A stretch of 64,000 nt of DNA from Algoriphagus chordae (GTDB lineage: Bacteria > Bacteroidota > Bacteroidia > Cytophagales > Cyclobacteriaceae). Location: NCBI RefSeq assembly GCF_003254055.1, contig NZ_QKZT01000009.1, positions 142,485 to 206,484 on the forward strand. Direction: 5' to 3'. The notes under the pieces are model-generated. The model saw only the letters and a program-made list of their open reading frames with translations, did no database searches and had not been told where the DNA came from. A program made the translations under genes and the position numbers. This document shows positions 46,945-55,985 of the stretch, one piece after another (position 1 is the first letter of the stretch; each line of letters starts with the position of its first letter).

Positions 46945-47997
46945 TCAATGCTTCCAATCGTATTGGTCGATGTCTTCCAGACAGGCTTTTAGCAAGGCTA
47001 TAGAATCAGCTATGTCTTTCTTGTGCGCCATTTCTATGACTTGGTGCAAATGTCTCGTAGGAATGGAAATAGCTCCTGCTATGGCTCCCTGCTTGCCCAT
47101 ACGCTGTACCCCAGCAGTATCAGTACCTCCAGCTACCAAAATCTCAGGCTGCCAAGAAATCTTGCCTTTGTCGGCAGTTTGCTTCATAAATTCCACCATT
47201 CTATAATCGCAAATCGTCATAGCATCCATGATCTTGATGGCAGTGCCTTTACCCAATTCAGTAACCTTCTCATGAGCCTGAGCTCCCGGCACATCAAAAG
47301 CGATTGTCGTATCCAGCGCGATTCCAAAGTCAGGATTGATCCCATGTGCTGCTACATTTGCGCCACGCAGCCCTACTTCCTCCTGCACAGTAAACGTCGC
47401 GTAGACATCATAAGCAGGATTTTTCAGTTGCTTGAGCGTTTCTATTAGGATAAATACAGCTACTCTGTTGTCAATGGACTTACAGTTCACGCAGTCACCC
47501 ATTTCGATTAGTTCTCTGTCGCGAGTAACCGGATCACCTACATTAATATATTTCTCCACTTCCTCTTTGGGCATTCCCAAGTCGATGAAAAAGTCTGTAG
47601 TCTTCGGAAGTTTGGTTCGCTCTTCAGCAGACATCACATGAATAGGCTTACTTCCCATCACTCCTACCAAATCCTTTTTCCCATGCACGATTACTCGCTG
47701 TGCAGTGAGAGTTTTCGGGTCAAAACCTCCTAAGGTATGGAATCTCAAAAAGCCATTATCATCTATATGAGTGACGATAAAACCGATCTCATCCATATGT
47801 GCAGCGATCATCACTCGCTTGCCATCAGGATTCTTTATCCCTTTTTTGATGGCAATCACATTGCCGATATTATCTACTTTGACCTCATCCACTAGTGGAG
47901 TGACCAAGTCAATTACTAAATCCCGAACTCTCTTTTCAAAGCCTGGTGCTCCAGCTATTTCACAGATTTCCTTTAAAAGGGCTACGTTTATGTCCAT
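46945..47997 (-). CDS. M42-family aminopeptidase (glutamyl aminopeptidase-like)
   Basis: 350 residues, cytoplasmic. Metal ligands and catalytic acids of M42 are present: AAHMDEIG (histidine and aspartate), CKSIDNRVA, VQEEVGLRGA (general base glutamate then metal glutamate), and VAGGTDTAGVQ. The family forms large tetrahedral aminopeptidases that trim peptides. First gene of the three-gene operon with App1 and the lipid kinase; the functional link is not obvious. Confidence 0.92.
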   Translation of the reverse strand: MDINVALLKEICEIAGAPGFEKRVRDLVIDLVTPLVDEVKVDNIGNVIAIKKGIKNPDGKRVMIAAHMDEIGFIVTHIDDNGFLRFHTLGGFDPKTLTAQRVIVHGKKDLVGVMGSKPIHVMSAEERTKLPKTTDFFIDLGMPKEEVEKYINVGDPVTRDRELIEMGDCVNCKSIDNRVAVFILIETLKQLKNPAYDVYATFTVQEEVGLRGANVAAHGINPDFGIALDTTIAFDVPGAQAHEKVTELGKGTAIKIMDAMTICDYRMVEFMKQTADKGKISWQPEILVAGGTDTAGVQRMGKQGAIAGAISIPTRHLHQVIEMAHKKDIADSIALLKACLEDIDQYDWKH

Positions 47998-48049
47998 TTT
48001 ATCTTTTTTCTATTCAGGTTGAAATTAAGAATTTGAAATCTTTTGGCAG

Positions 48050-48081
48050 TAAAAAAGGCACAGAGAAATCATCTGTGCCTT
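48050..48081 (-). terminator. Intrinsic terminator after the PurF-like gene
   Basis: On the minus strand: AAGGCACAGA / TCTGTGCCTT, ten-base stem with a seven-base loop, followed by a run of T. It ends the transcript of the amidophosphoribosyltransferase gene, whose stop is about 50 bp upstream. Confidence 0.85.
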
Positions 48082-48133
48082 CAATTATTATAGTTCTTTC
48101 TCTATACAGAGAAAATTTATTTTCTTACAGCTC

Positions 48134-50017
48134 TTAGTAGGCTCTCACAGTCTTACCTTCCATGAAGTTGACAAATGACTTATTCACCACTCTCATCCCA
48201 CCTGTGGTAGGATAATCCCCAGTGAAATACCAATCCCCAAGATGCTCAGGACAACATTTATGCAGGTTATCTACAGTCTGATAGATCACTTGCACCTCAG
48301 CTTTTATATCCTTATTGGTCACGATTTCAGATATTTTCTCAGAAATTTCATCATCAGTGAAAGCACTATAAACTCCTTTCACAAAATTCTCCACAGAATA
48401 TGGAGACGTCAAACATGCCTCATACACCTGCTCTAATGTATTATCAATTTTACGCTCTTTTAGCAAAGCCAATGCTGCTCTAAAAGCAATGAATTCCTTC
48501 ATCTTGGACATATCAATCCCGTAACAATCAGGGAATCTAATCTGAGGTGCAGAGGACACAATGATGATCCTTTTTGGGTTCAACTTATCCAGTGTAGTCA
48601 AGATGCTTTTCTCAAGGGTAGTACCTCTTACGATACTATCATCTATCACTACTAAGGTATCAATCCCCGGCTTGATTACCTCAAAGGTTGTATCGTAAAC
48701 ATTGGCAACAATCGAATCACGATCATCGTCGTTGGCGATAAAAGTTCGAAGTTTGACGTCTTTACTTACGAGTTTTTCTACTCTAGGACGGAAACTCAAC
48801 AGCTCATCCAAATCGCCCATGTGAGGCTTACCGTCAACAAAAACTTCTCTTCTCTTAGCAGCCAAGTAATCTTCCAAACCTTCTATCATACCAAGGAACG
48901 CTGTTTCTGCAGTATTAGGTATGTAGGAAAACACAGTGTTTTTCAGATCGAAATCAATTGCTTTCAAGATCTGAGGAATCAATGCTTTTCCAAGGTTTTT
49001 TCGCTCCTGATAGATATTTGGATCAGTTCCTCTGGAGAAATAGATACGCTCAAATGAGCATGATTTTTTCTCTCTTGCAGGCATTATTTCGGATTCATCA
49101 AAGGATCCATCCTTATTGATCACAAGAGCATGACCCGGCTGAATTTCCTTGATAGCATTGAAATCAATATTGAAGGCTGACTTGATAGCAGGCTTCTCAG
49201 AAGCCACTACAATCACCTCATCATCAGCATAATAATAAGCTGGACGAATACCAGAAGGATCTCTCACTACGAATGAGGAGCCATTTCCTACCACACCAGC
49301 CATGGCATAGCCACCATCGAAATCTCTACAAGACCTTCTCAGGATTCTGGCCAGATCCAATTCATCCTCGATCAGTTGAGTGATCTGCTCATTAGAAAAC
49401 TGATGCTTATACTTATCGAAAATACGTTGATTCTCTTCGTCTAGGAAGTGACCGATTTTCTCCATCACAGTGACAGTATCGGTTTTTTCCTTTGGGTGCT
49501 GACCTATCTGAACTAGCTTATCGAAAAGCTCCTCCACATTAGTCATATTGAAGTTACCAGCCATTACTAGGTTACGGCTTCTCCAGTTATTTTGCTTCAA
49601 AAAAGGATGGCAAGTTTCTATAGAATTTTCGCCGTGAGTACCGTATCTCAGGTGTCCCAGCCAAACTTCCCCCGTGAAAGCAATATTCTCTTTCAACCAA
49701 GCTCCGTCTGTCAAGGCATCATGCCCACCGATTTTCTTAGCCTTCTTGTACTTTCTGTTGATTTTGTCAAAGATGTAATTGACCGCTGCGGGCTCTACAG
49801 ATCTATACCTACTGATATATCGAGTCCCTGGCTTCGTGTCAATTTTGATGTTGGCGACACCGGCGCCATCCTGACCTCTATTGATTTGTTTTTGCATCAG
49901 GACATACAATCTATTAGAGGCAAAAGCCGCTGTCCCATATTTATCAATGTAATACTGGGCAGGTTTTCGCAATCTAATCATTGCTATGCCGCATTCGTGT
50001 TTGATAGCGTCACTCAT
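48134..50017 (-). CDS. purF: Amidophosphoribosyltransferase-type protein (long Bacteroidota form)
   Basis: 627 residues from the ATG at 50017 (MSDAIKHECGI), so the Ntn nucleophile is C9 after a short propeptide. The class II glutaminase block has NRGQDGAG and LGHLRYGTHG, and the phosphoribosyltransferase has the PRPP loop VVIDDSIVRGTT (about 465-476). It is longer than the typical ~480-500 residue PurF, with insertions between the domains, for example after residue 85. First committed step of purine synthesis from PRPP and glutamine. A -7 box at 50047 lies 30 bp upstream. Monocistronic; a terminator follows. Confidence 0.78.
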   Translation of the reverse strand: MSDAIKHECGIAMIRLRKPAQYYIDKYGTAAFASNRLYVLMQKQINRGQDGAGVANIKIDTKPGTRYISRYRSVEPAAVNYIFDKINRKYKKAKKIGGHDALTDGAWLKENIAFTGEVWLGHLRYGTHGENSIETCHPFLKQNNWRSRNLVMAGNFNMTNVEELFDKLVQIGQHPKEKTDTVTVMEKIGHFLDEENQRIFDKYKHQFSNEQITQLIEDELDLARILRRSCRDFDGGYAMAGVVGNGSSFVVRDPSGIRPAYYYADDEVIVVASEKPAIKSAFNIDFNAIKEIQPGHALVINKDGSFDESEIMPAREKKSCSFERIYFSRGTDPNIYQERKNLGKALIPQILKAIDFDLKNTVFSYIPNTAETAFLGMIEGLEDYLAAKRREVFVDGKPHMGDLDELLSFRPRVEKLVSKDVKLRTFIANDDDRDSIVANVYDTTFEVIKPGIDTLVVIDDSIVRGTTLEKSILTTLDKLNPKRIIIVSSAPQIRFPDCYGIDMSKMKEFIAFRAALALLKERKIDNTLEQVYEACLTSPYSVENFVKGVYSAFTDDEISEKISEIVTNKDIKAEVQVIYQTVDNLHKCCPEHLGDWYFTGDYPTTGGMRVVNKSFVNFMEGKTVRAY

Positions 50018-50046
50018 AGAGTCTGGCAAATGTTATTTTGAATAAT

Positions 50047-50054
50047 CAAAGGTA
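50047..50054 (-). promoter_or_regulatory. Predicted Bacteroidota -7 promoter box
   Basis: Minus strand TACCTTTG matches TAnnTTTG, about 30 bp upstream of the ATG at 50017. A TTTTG lies farther upstream but at a longer than usual distance. Likely promoter of the PurF-type gene. Confidence 0.45.
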
Positions 50055-50289
50055 ATTGTTTTCTGAAGATATATTTGGCAAAATAAGTTCTCTTTCCTTC
50101 CTAATTATTTGGTGTTTTATGCCTCTTTTGATTTAGCTCAAATATGCACTACACCTACTTTCCCTTAGATATTTGGTACAATTTGACGAATTACCCCCCA
50201 AGCATTGCTAGCTATTTTTCTCTAAATCACGCCTATCTCTCGTTATTCGAAGTTGGCACATGGTTAGCAAGCTAATATAAAGCACAGAA

Positions 50290-50551
50290 AGACTCAAATT
50301 CTAATACTGGCTCTTCTTAGAACTCAACCCTTGTCCTTATGTTCAAGCTATTTTTATTTTCTGAATTATTTTTAAGCTCTGTAGATTTTGCAGCGCCAAC
50401 TCAAGACACCGCCTACTGCAAATGTGATCTACCCCTGGACATCTGGCGAAAAAACCCTTTAAACCTATAAGGACTCAGGCAAAGAAATTTTAGATTAGTT
50501 GCTCAATCCCTTAAGTAAAAATGCATCGGACACTTGTCTGGTGCTTTTTTT
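50290..50551 (+). ncRNA. Candidate structured RNA ending in a terminator
   Basis: Between the PurF-like gene and the response-regulator gene. A 13-base helix (GUAGAU plus UUUGCAG at 50381-50393, pairing with CUGCAAA 50416-50422 and AUCUAC 50427-50432, with a 4-base bulge) is enclosed by a possible outer stem GUCCUUAU (50333-50340) / AUAAGGAC (50467-50474), leaving two unpaired strands between them. That is a closed stem, open bubble and apical stem, the plan of 6S RNA, but no conserved sequence confirms it. A short 43-residue frame at 50339-50470 is an alternative. A terminator follows. Confidence 0.4.
50523..50551 (+). terminator. Intrinsic terminator upstream of the response regulator
   Basis: Stem GCATCGGAC / GTCTGGTGC (two G-U pairs), loop ACTT, then seven T, 30 bp before the ATG at 50581. 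With the candidate RNA upstream, it either ends a separate small transcript or acts as an attenuator for the regulator gene. Confidence 0.75.
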
Positions 50552-50580
50552 GTTAATTACGTTTATAAAGAAGCTAATTC

Positions 50581-51984
50581 ATGAAGCATATATTATTAGT
50601 AGAGGATGATCTGACTTATTCTAGGATCGTAAAGACATTCCTTGAGAAAAATGGATTCACAGTTCAAACTGCCATCAAAGTCAAAGAAGCGCAACAATTT
50701 TTCAGCAATTCGAAATTTGATTTGATCATTGCCGATTTCAGATTACCGGACGGCACAGGCATGGAGCTACTTCAATGGTCCAAAAGCAATTATCCCCAGA
50801 CCCAAGTGATTCTGATCACGCATTATTCAGATATCCGAATTGCTATCAAAGCCATGAAACTTGGGGCTTTTGAGTACATCACTAAGCCTATCAATCCTGA
50901 TGAACTTCTAGCAACAGTAAATGAATCTCTCTCTGCCAAAGTAGCTGAGCCTAGTTCTATAATAGCAAAAGGCGCAGAAACAAGCGCTCCTAAGAATGCA
51001 TTCCAGAGTAGCTACGTGGTAGGTAGCTCAGTAGAAGCAGAAAAACTCGAGAAACATATCCAACTGGTCGCACCAACAGATCTGAGTGTTCTTGTTTTGG
51101 GAGAAACCGGTACGGGTAAAGAATTTATTTCAAGAAGAATTCATGATTTCTCTACCAGAAAAGATGGTCCTTTTATCGCCATTGATTGCGGGGCTCTGCC
51201 CAAAGAACTAGCCGGAAGCGAACTGTTCGGGCATGTAAAAGGAGCTTTTACAGGAGCCTTGGATAATAAAACAGGTCACTTCGAAATGGCTAATGGCGGT
51301 ACAATCTTCTTAGACGAAATCGGAAACTTGAGCTACGAAGTTCAAATTCAGCTTCTCAGAGCCATACAAGAACGTACAATCAGAAAAATCGGCGGAAACA
51401 AAGAAATCCAAATCGATGTACGGATCATCGCTGCTACGAATGACAATTTGATCATTCAATCTGGAGATGGGCATTTCAGAGAAGATCTATACCATCGCCT
51501 GAATGAGTTCACCTTGAGTGCAATTCCACTTCGCAACAAGAAAGAAGATTTGGAAGATTTTGCTGATCAATTCCTCGAGGAAAGTAATGAACGATTGAAT
51601 AAAACTGTCAAAGGTTTCTCACCAGAAGTTTGGGAGATATTTCTTGCTTACGACTGGCCAGGGAATTTGAGGGAACTACGCAACATCATCAAACGGGCGG
51701 TACTCCTCACTGGAGGTTCACATGTAGAAAAAGAAGCTTTGCCAGCAGATTTATACGAGCCATCTGCAAACATCATGGGAACCAAAGGAAGTCCTACTTC
51801 TAGTTCTCGCCAAACTGATTTGCCATCCCCTAAAGATTACAAATCACAATGGGTGGAGCAGGAAAAGGAATTGATTCAAAAAGTTCTGATGGATACAAAA
51901 TTCAACAAGTCCAAAACAGCACGAATTCTAAACATGGATCGTAAGACCTTATATAGCAAAATGGAAAAATACGGGTTGGATTAA
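50581..51984 (+). CDS. NtrC-family sigma-54-dependent response regulator
   Basis: 467 residues. The receiver domain (1-120) has the acidic pocket VEDD and phospho-acceptor D52 in IIADFRLPDG. The AAA+ domain (about 145-380) has Walker A GETGTGKE and the sigma-54 contact motif GAFTGA, both intact, so it should activate sigma-54 promoters by ATP hydrolysis. A FIS-type helix-turn-helix ends the protein (about 430-467; NKSKTARILNMDRKTLY). Convergent with, and overlapping by four bases, the hybrid kinase gene, its likely partner. Confidence 0.93.
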   Translation: MKHILLVEDDLTYSRIVKTFLEKNGFTVQTAIKVKEAQQFFSNSKFDLIIADFRLPDGTGMELLQWSKSNYPQTQVILITHYSDIRIAIKAMKLGAFEYITKPINPDELLATVNESLSAKVAEPSSIIAKGAETSAPKNAFQSSYVVGSSVEAEKLEKHIQLVAPTDLSVLVLGETGTGKEFISRRIHDFSTRKDGPFIAIDCGALPKELAGSELFGHVKGAFTGALDNKTGHFEMANGGTIFLDEIGNLSYEVQIQLLRAIQERTIRKIGGNKEIQIDVRIIAATNDNLIIQSGDGHFREDLYHRLNEFTLSAIPLRNKKEDLEDFADQFLEESNERLNKTVKGFSPEVWEIFLAYDWPGNLRELRNIIKRAVLLTGGSHVEKEALPADLYEPSANIMGTKGSPTSSSRQTDLPSPKDYKSQWVEQEKELIQKVLMDTKFNKSKTARILNMDRKTLYSKMEKYGLD

Positions 51985-54509
51985 CTTTCCACATTTACTG
52001 TTTTGCCGATGGTCTCGGTAAGCGCTTGCAGCAAGATGCGAATCTCCTCATCCAGCTGATTGAGTGTTTCGCCGAGACCATTTTTATTACCCACCTTCAA
52101 GCTGTTTTCCACTTTACGTGCAGTATGTCCCGCAGAACTTTTTATTTGTCCTAGTCGGCTCCCCAGCTGATGGCAGATCTCAAGTATTTGATCGAAATCA
52201 TTGTTTTTTCTAGCCTTTTTCATCTTTTCGAGATCCTTTTGTGTCTCGACCACCAATTCCTTAACGATATCCTGTAATAGTAATTCATCACCCATACAGA
52301 ACCTCGCCAAATCTTTAAGCTGAAATAAATTGCTTTCAGATTCACTTATTTTCTCACTTTCCGGCAGATTTTTCACGATATGATTTGGAAAAAACTTACC
52401 CAAACATTCTATCAAAACACGCTCTTGAAAAGGCTTGAAAATGATCTCTGTAAAACCACTCTCAATCATCTTATCACGTTCTTCTACAAAGACATTGGCA
52501 GTCATCGCCAAAATCGGAATATCCTTGTACAGGTCATTTGATCGTAAGCTATTCACCACATCAAATCCAGAAAACTCTGGCATCTGTATATCCAAAATAG
52601 CTAGATCAAAATCAATCTCTACAAATTCGTCTCTAAAGTTGGTTCCTCCGGGATAGGCAATTATCGATGCCCCAAAATAACTTAGAATAGTTTCCAAATA
52701 CCTGATTCCCACCTTATCATCATCGACCAAGAGAATTTTCAATCCTGAGAGATCAAGAGAGACAATTTCATCCGGATTGAATTCCACTCGTTGAGATTCA
52801 GTAGTTCTCATCGGTAGACGCACCAGCATGGCAGTTCCTTCATGCTCTACACTAGTAGCAGTTACTTGCCCTTTCATCAAAGAAACTAAGCGCTGGACGA
52901 TCGCTAAGCCAAGTCCTGTTCCACCATATTTTCTAGAAATCGAAGTATCCGCCTGATCAAATTCACGAAAAACCTTTTCTAATACCTGCGGGGACATTCC
53001 GATACCCGTGTCCCTAATTTCCACAGTTAGTTCTCCTTTTACCCACCCCACATTTACACAGATAGATCCGTCGGAAGTGAATTTAAAAGCGTTACTTAAA
53101 AGGTTGTGGAGAATTTGCTTGAGTCTAAGTTGATCTCCGATCAGCCACTTATCCTCGGGAAGGTCTAGAGACCATTCAAAGTCAAGCTTTTTTTCAGCAG
53201 CCTGTAATTCAAAGAAATTTTGCAGGGAAGAAAATAGCGCCTCTGGATCAAATGGATGTGCATCCAACTTCAATTTCCCTGCTTCCAACTTAGAGAAATC
53301 CAAGACCTCTCCTACAATTTCCATTAAGGTATCAGAAGCAAAACCTATCATCCTCAAATGCGATTGCTGACTCGAGTCCAGCTCGGATTTCTCCAAAACA
53401 GATCTATACCCTTGAATTACATGAAGCGGGTTCCGTATCTCATGACTCATATTGGCCAGAAATTCCTGTTTGGATCTCGCCAACTGCTCAGATTTTTGTC
53501 TGGAAATCTCCAGATTTTCCTGATAGTTCTTAGCTACTTTGATCTCCTTCAAAATCGAATAAACCATTACAGCAGCTCCTATGACAGCCAAGGCAACTAT
53601 CATGATCAGGAAATACGTCATGTCGTAAGTCAACTTATAAGCGGAGTCATTTTGCCTATCTGATTTCTCTATTGCCCGATTCTGTAGCGTAATTACTAGG
53701 TTCTGAATCGTGTTGATAATCTTGCTCTGGCTGACGGAAATGTCGGATTCCATCTTAGCAAGTTTCTGTCGCTGGATAGACTCTTCTCTATTGACTCTGT
53801 TGATTACTCCTTTGATATTGTATAGCACACTATCCAGCGTTTGTTCTTCAGGGAGGCCGGGATCTCTCAGGTTTTGCTTTTGCAAATCACGCAGATGGGA
53901 TATGGATTTATCATCTTCTTTTGCTACAATAGTTTTCTGGGGAGTTAGAGGAATCTTGGCTCCTTGACGTGAAGAAATCTCTTGCTCCAGTTCGTTAAAA
54001 AGTTGGGCTTTGGGGTTCACCTTTTCAATAGGCTGCAGTTCCTGGCTACTTGCTCGTCTCCTAATACCCAGCTCTACTTTGTTGAGAGCTTCTTGGGTAA
54101 AATTACGATTAGCCAAACTTGTCTTTACATCATACAAGTTCACGTAACCAAGGATAAGCGTATCTAGGTTAGTTTTTACGCTTTGAATGTAGGAATTCTC
54201 TAAGGAATCTTCAGCCAGGGAGGCCAACTCCGTCAGCTTTTGCTTAAGAGAAATCACACTTGTATCCTGAACTCTAAAGTCCGTATCTATTCCTGAATGA
54301 TCTAATTGGGTTATTTGGATAATCTCAGATTGTAGCTCATTCAGAAGGTTGAGTTTATGGTTAGGCGCCGCAAGATCCTTCATGGTTTCAAGAAGCCTAT
54401 TTTGGGTATAATAGGTCAATCCAGCCATTCCGACCAGGAAAATAGCAGCTATAAAAAAGCCAGTAACGACTTTCCCTGCAGTATTCGAACTTGGGGATTT
54501 TCTTTTCAT
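51981..54509 (-). CDS. Hybrid sensor histidine kinase with receiver and Hpt domain
   Basis: 842 residues from the ATG at 54509. Two membrane helices (about 14-36 and 298-320) flank a periplasmic sensor of about 260 residues rich in helices. The dimerisation domain carries H356 in LANMSHEIRN; an HATPase domain (DTGIGM, GGTGLGLAI) follows to about 570. A receiver domain (LDIQMPEF, aspartate near 645) and a C-terminal Hpt-like bundle with CHQLGSRLG (about 785) complete the phosphorelay. The Hpt could pass phosphate to the convergent NtrC regulator. Stop codons overlap with that gene. DsrE gene is 45 bp upstream, same strand. Confidence 0.9.
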   Translation of the reverse strand: MKRKSPSSNTAGKVVTGFFIAAIFLVGMAGLTYYTQNRLLETMKDLAAPNHKLNLLNELQSEIIQITQLDHSGIDTDFRVQDTSVISLKQKLTELASLAEDSLENSYIQSVKTNLDTLILGYVNLYDVKTSLANRNFTQEALNKVELGIRRRASSQELQPIEKVNPKAQLFNELEQEISSRQGAKIPLTPQKTIVAKEDDKSISHLRDLQKQNLRDPGLPEEQTLDSVLYNIKGVINRVNREESIQRQKLAKMESDISVSQSKIINTIQNLVITLQNRAIEKSDRQNDSAYKLTYDMTYFLIMIVALAVIGAAVMVYSILKEIKVAKNYQENLEISRQKSEQLARSKQEFLANMSHEIRNPLHVIQGYRSVLEKSELDSSQQSHLRMIGFASDTLMEIVGEVLDFSKLEAGKLKLDAHPFDPEALFSSLQNFFELQAAEKKLDFEWSLDLPEDKWLIGDQLRLKQILHNLLSNAFKFTSDGSICVNVGWVKGELTVEIRDTGIGMSPQVLEKVFREFDQADTSISRKYGGTGLGLAIVQRLVSLMKGQVTATSVEHEGTAMLVRLPMRTTESQRVEFNPDEIVSLDLSGLKILLVDDDKVGIRYLETILSYFGASIIAYPGGTNFRDEFVEIDFDLAILDIQMPEFSGFDVVNSLRSNDLYKDIPILAMTANVFVEERDKMIESGFTEIIFKPFQERVLIECLGKFFPNHIVKNLPESEKISESESNLFQLKDLARFCMGDELLLQDIVKELVVETQKDLEKMKKARKNNDFDQILEICHQLGSRLGQIKSSAGHTARKVENSLKVGNKNGLGETLNQLDEEIRILLQALTETIGKTVNVES

Positions 54510-54554
54510 CAAAAACACTTTACCCCCAGAACCAATAATTATTCCAAGAGGTGA

Positions 54555-55097
54555 TTAAAATTTTAAGACAGTATAGCCTTTAGGCGCATAGGTAGTTACA
54601 GTTGTCAATGCCGAAAGCGCCACATTGGCCCCCTCGTACAAATCAGCTTTCTTTAAATTCCTAGCTCGCATGGATTGACCGCAAACTAGTATTTCTGCCC
54701 CAGCAGCTTCCAACGCTTTATAGACAGCAATATTAGGATTATCGACCTTATATCGTGAATTATATTCCTCATTATTCATGACAGTGGCAATTGCTCCACC
54801 GTGCACAATCACTTTCACATGAATACGCTCCTTAGAAACACCTGCAAGACCATGGAGATTCATCATACGAGCCACATTATCCACCCAACGGCTGATCTCA
54901 GAATTTTCTGAAGCAGCAGTGGATAGATCCACTAAGATATAATAATCCAAGCTACCATCTGGACTTTCGGTCGCATCTGGCACTTCATAGATCCCTCCAT
55001 ACCCCTTTACAAGAGGATGTTGGGCATTCTGAGCGAATGAAAACTGGCTAGCAAAAAGAGCAAGGCAAAAGATAGCCGAAGCGAATAATCGTGTCAT
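54555..55097 (-). CDS. DsrE-family secreted protein
   Basis: 180 residues from the ATG at 55097, which starts a signal peptide (MTRLFASAIFCLALFASQFSFAQ); the longer frame adds a non-signal stretch. The DsrE/F-like Rossmann pattern is visible: HVKVIVHGGAIA, IAVYKALEAAGAEILVCGQSM, including the single cysteine at about 139. Cytoplasmic relatives handle sulfur; exported ones like this are common in Bacteroidota with unknown role. Directly upstream of the histidine kinase gene on the same strand, 45 bp away, so possibly co-transcribed. Confidence 0.78.
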   Translation of the reverse strand: MTRLFASAIFCLALFASQFSFAQNAQHPLVKGYGGIYEVPDATESPDGSLDYYILVDLSTAASENSEISRWVDNVARMMNLHGLAGVSKERIHVKVIVHGGAIATVMNNEEYNSRYKVDNPNIAVYKALEAAGAEILVCGQSMRARNLKKADLYEGANVALSALTTVTTYAPKGYTVLKF

Positions 55098-55179
55098 AAG
55101 TCTGTAATTAGGCTGAAAATGTAAGAAAAAAATAAGGGAGGAAGCAGTCCGTTGGTGGAAAACAACCTTGACCTCCGTT

Positions 55180-55700
55180 GGTATCATCAGGAATGGCAAA
55201 TATTTACTACCCCCTCGCCGACTTTCGTAAATAACCAGTGGCAAATACTTACGTCCTCCTCGCCACCGTAAGTGTCATCACGAACGGCACATACCACGAT
55301 AAATAAAAACATAACAAGACCTTCGGGGTTTCCAAAACCTCAAAGCACATCAGGAAGCACAAACCGAGACGAAGCAGGGATAAATTAACAAGTCCAGCTT
55401 CTGGAGAAGCAGGACAACTTTTACTCTGAGTTCTCCGCGTTAAACTCCGTGGCCACTGCGGTTAAAAAAACACAAGGACGGCAATTATTTATTGCTCCCT
55501 TGCCACCGTTCGTGTCACCACGAACGGAACACAACAAGATGCATAAAAGCAACAAGACCTAAGGGGTTTCCAAAACCTCAATGCACCTCAAGAAGCACGA
55601 CCCCAGACGAAGAAGAGATAAATTAAAAAGTCCAGCTTCTGGAGAAGCAGGACAACTCTGTGACCTTTGCGAAAAACTCTGCGTCCACCGCGGTTAAATC
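55180..55700. repeat. Two direct copies of a ~239-bp repeat with an upstream half-copy
   Basis: Copies share AACAAGACC...GGGGTTTCCAAAACCTCAA (55315 and 55552) and GTCCAGCTTCTGGAGAAGCAGGAC (55391 and 55630), spacing about 238 bp. Each starts with CCACCGT...GTGTCA-CACGAACGG. A shorter, more eroded stretch (ATGGCAAATATTTACT / AGTGGCAAATACTTAC) precedes them. The 3' ends contain CCGTGG/CCGCGG-type words. No gene in 55098-55715. Confidence 0.7.
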
Positions 55701-55714
55701 TCCAAAATCCCAAA

Positions 55715-55748
55715 TAAAAAAGCCTTAATCGAATAAACGATCAAGGCT
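55715..55748 (-). terminator. Intrinsic terminator after tRNA-Leu
   Basis: On the minus strand AGCCTTGATCG / CGATTAAGGCT (one G-U/wobble) around a short loop, followed by TTTTTT, eight bases after the tRNA 3' end. Confidence 0.85.
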
Positions 55749-55755
55749 TTGATTG

Positions 55756-55839
55756 TGCGCACGAGAGGATTCGAACCTCCACACTACTTAAAGCACCAGC
55801 CCCTCAAGCTGGCGTGTCTACCAGTTTCACCACGTGCGC
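55756..55839 (-). tRNA. tRNA-Leu (anticodon GAG)
   Basis: 84-base tRNA with a perfect acceptor stem GCGCACG / CGTGCGC, D arm, anticodon stem CCAGC / GCTGG around loop TTGAGGG (anticodon GAG), a long variable arm as expected for leucine, and a T arm GAGGTTCGAATCCTC. The discriminator base is A; CCA is not encoded. Confidence 0.95.
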
Positions 55840-55936
55840 GGTTAACAGTCTGCAAAAGTATCAGACTTGCCTATTCCATGCAAACCCGATGCAAACCTTT
55901 TGCGATTATTTTCTTGGGAATTACCTTTAGGCCTCT

Positions 55937-55974
55937 GTTCGTGCCTGTCTTGCCGCTAGGCAGATCTCACGAAC
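55937..55974. repeat. GTTCGTG/CACGAAC palindrome
   Basis: Arms GTTCGTG (55937-55943) and CACGAAC (55968-55974) enclosing a 24-base interior with its own partial symmetry. Same stem family as 44005 and 55506. Lies just after the folD stop, between folD and the tRNA. Confidence 0.6.
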
Positions 55975-55985
55975 GGACTTAGCAA

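Noticed and set aside
47023..47448. 141-residue plus-strand frame inside the M42 peptidase gene
   Set aside because: Lies fully inside a well-supported gene in antisense and has serine/histidine-rich shadow composition.
50339..50470. 43-residue frame inside the candidate RNA
   Set aside because: No family and its DNA folds into a strong helix; left as an alternative rather than called as a gene.
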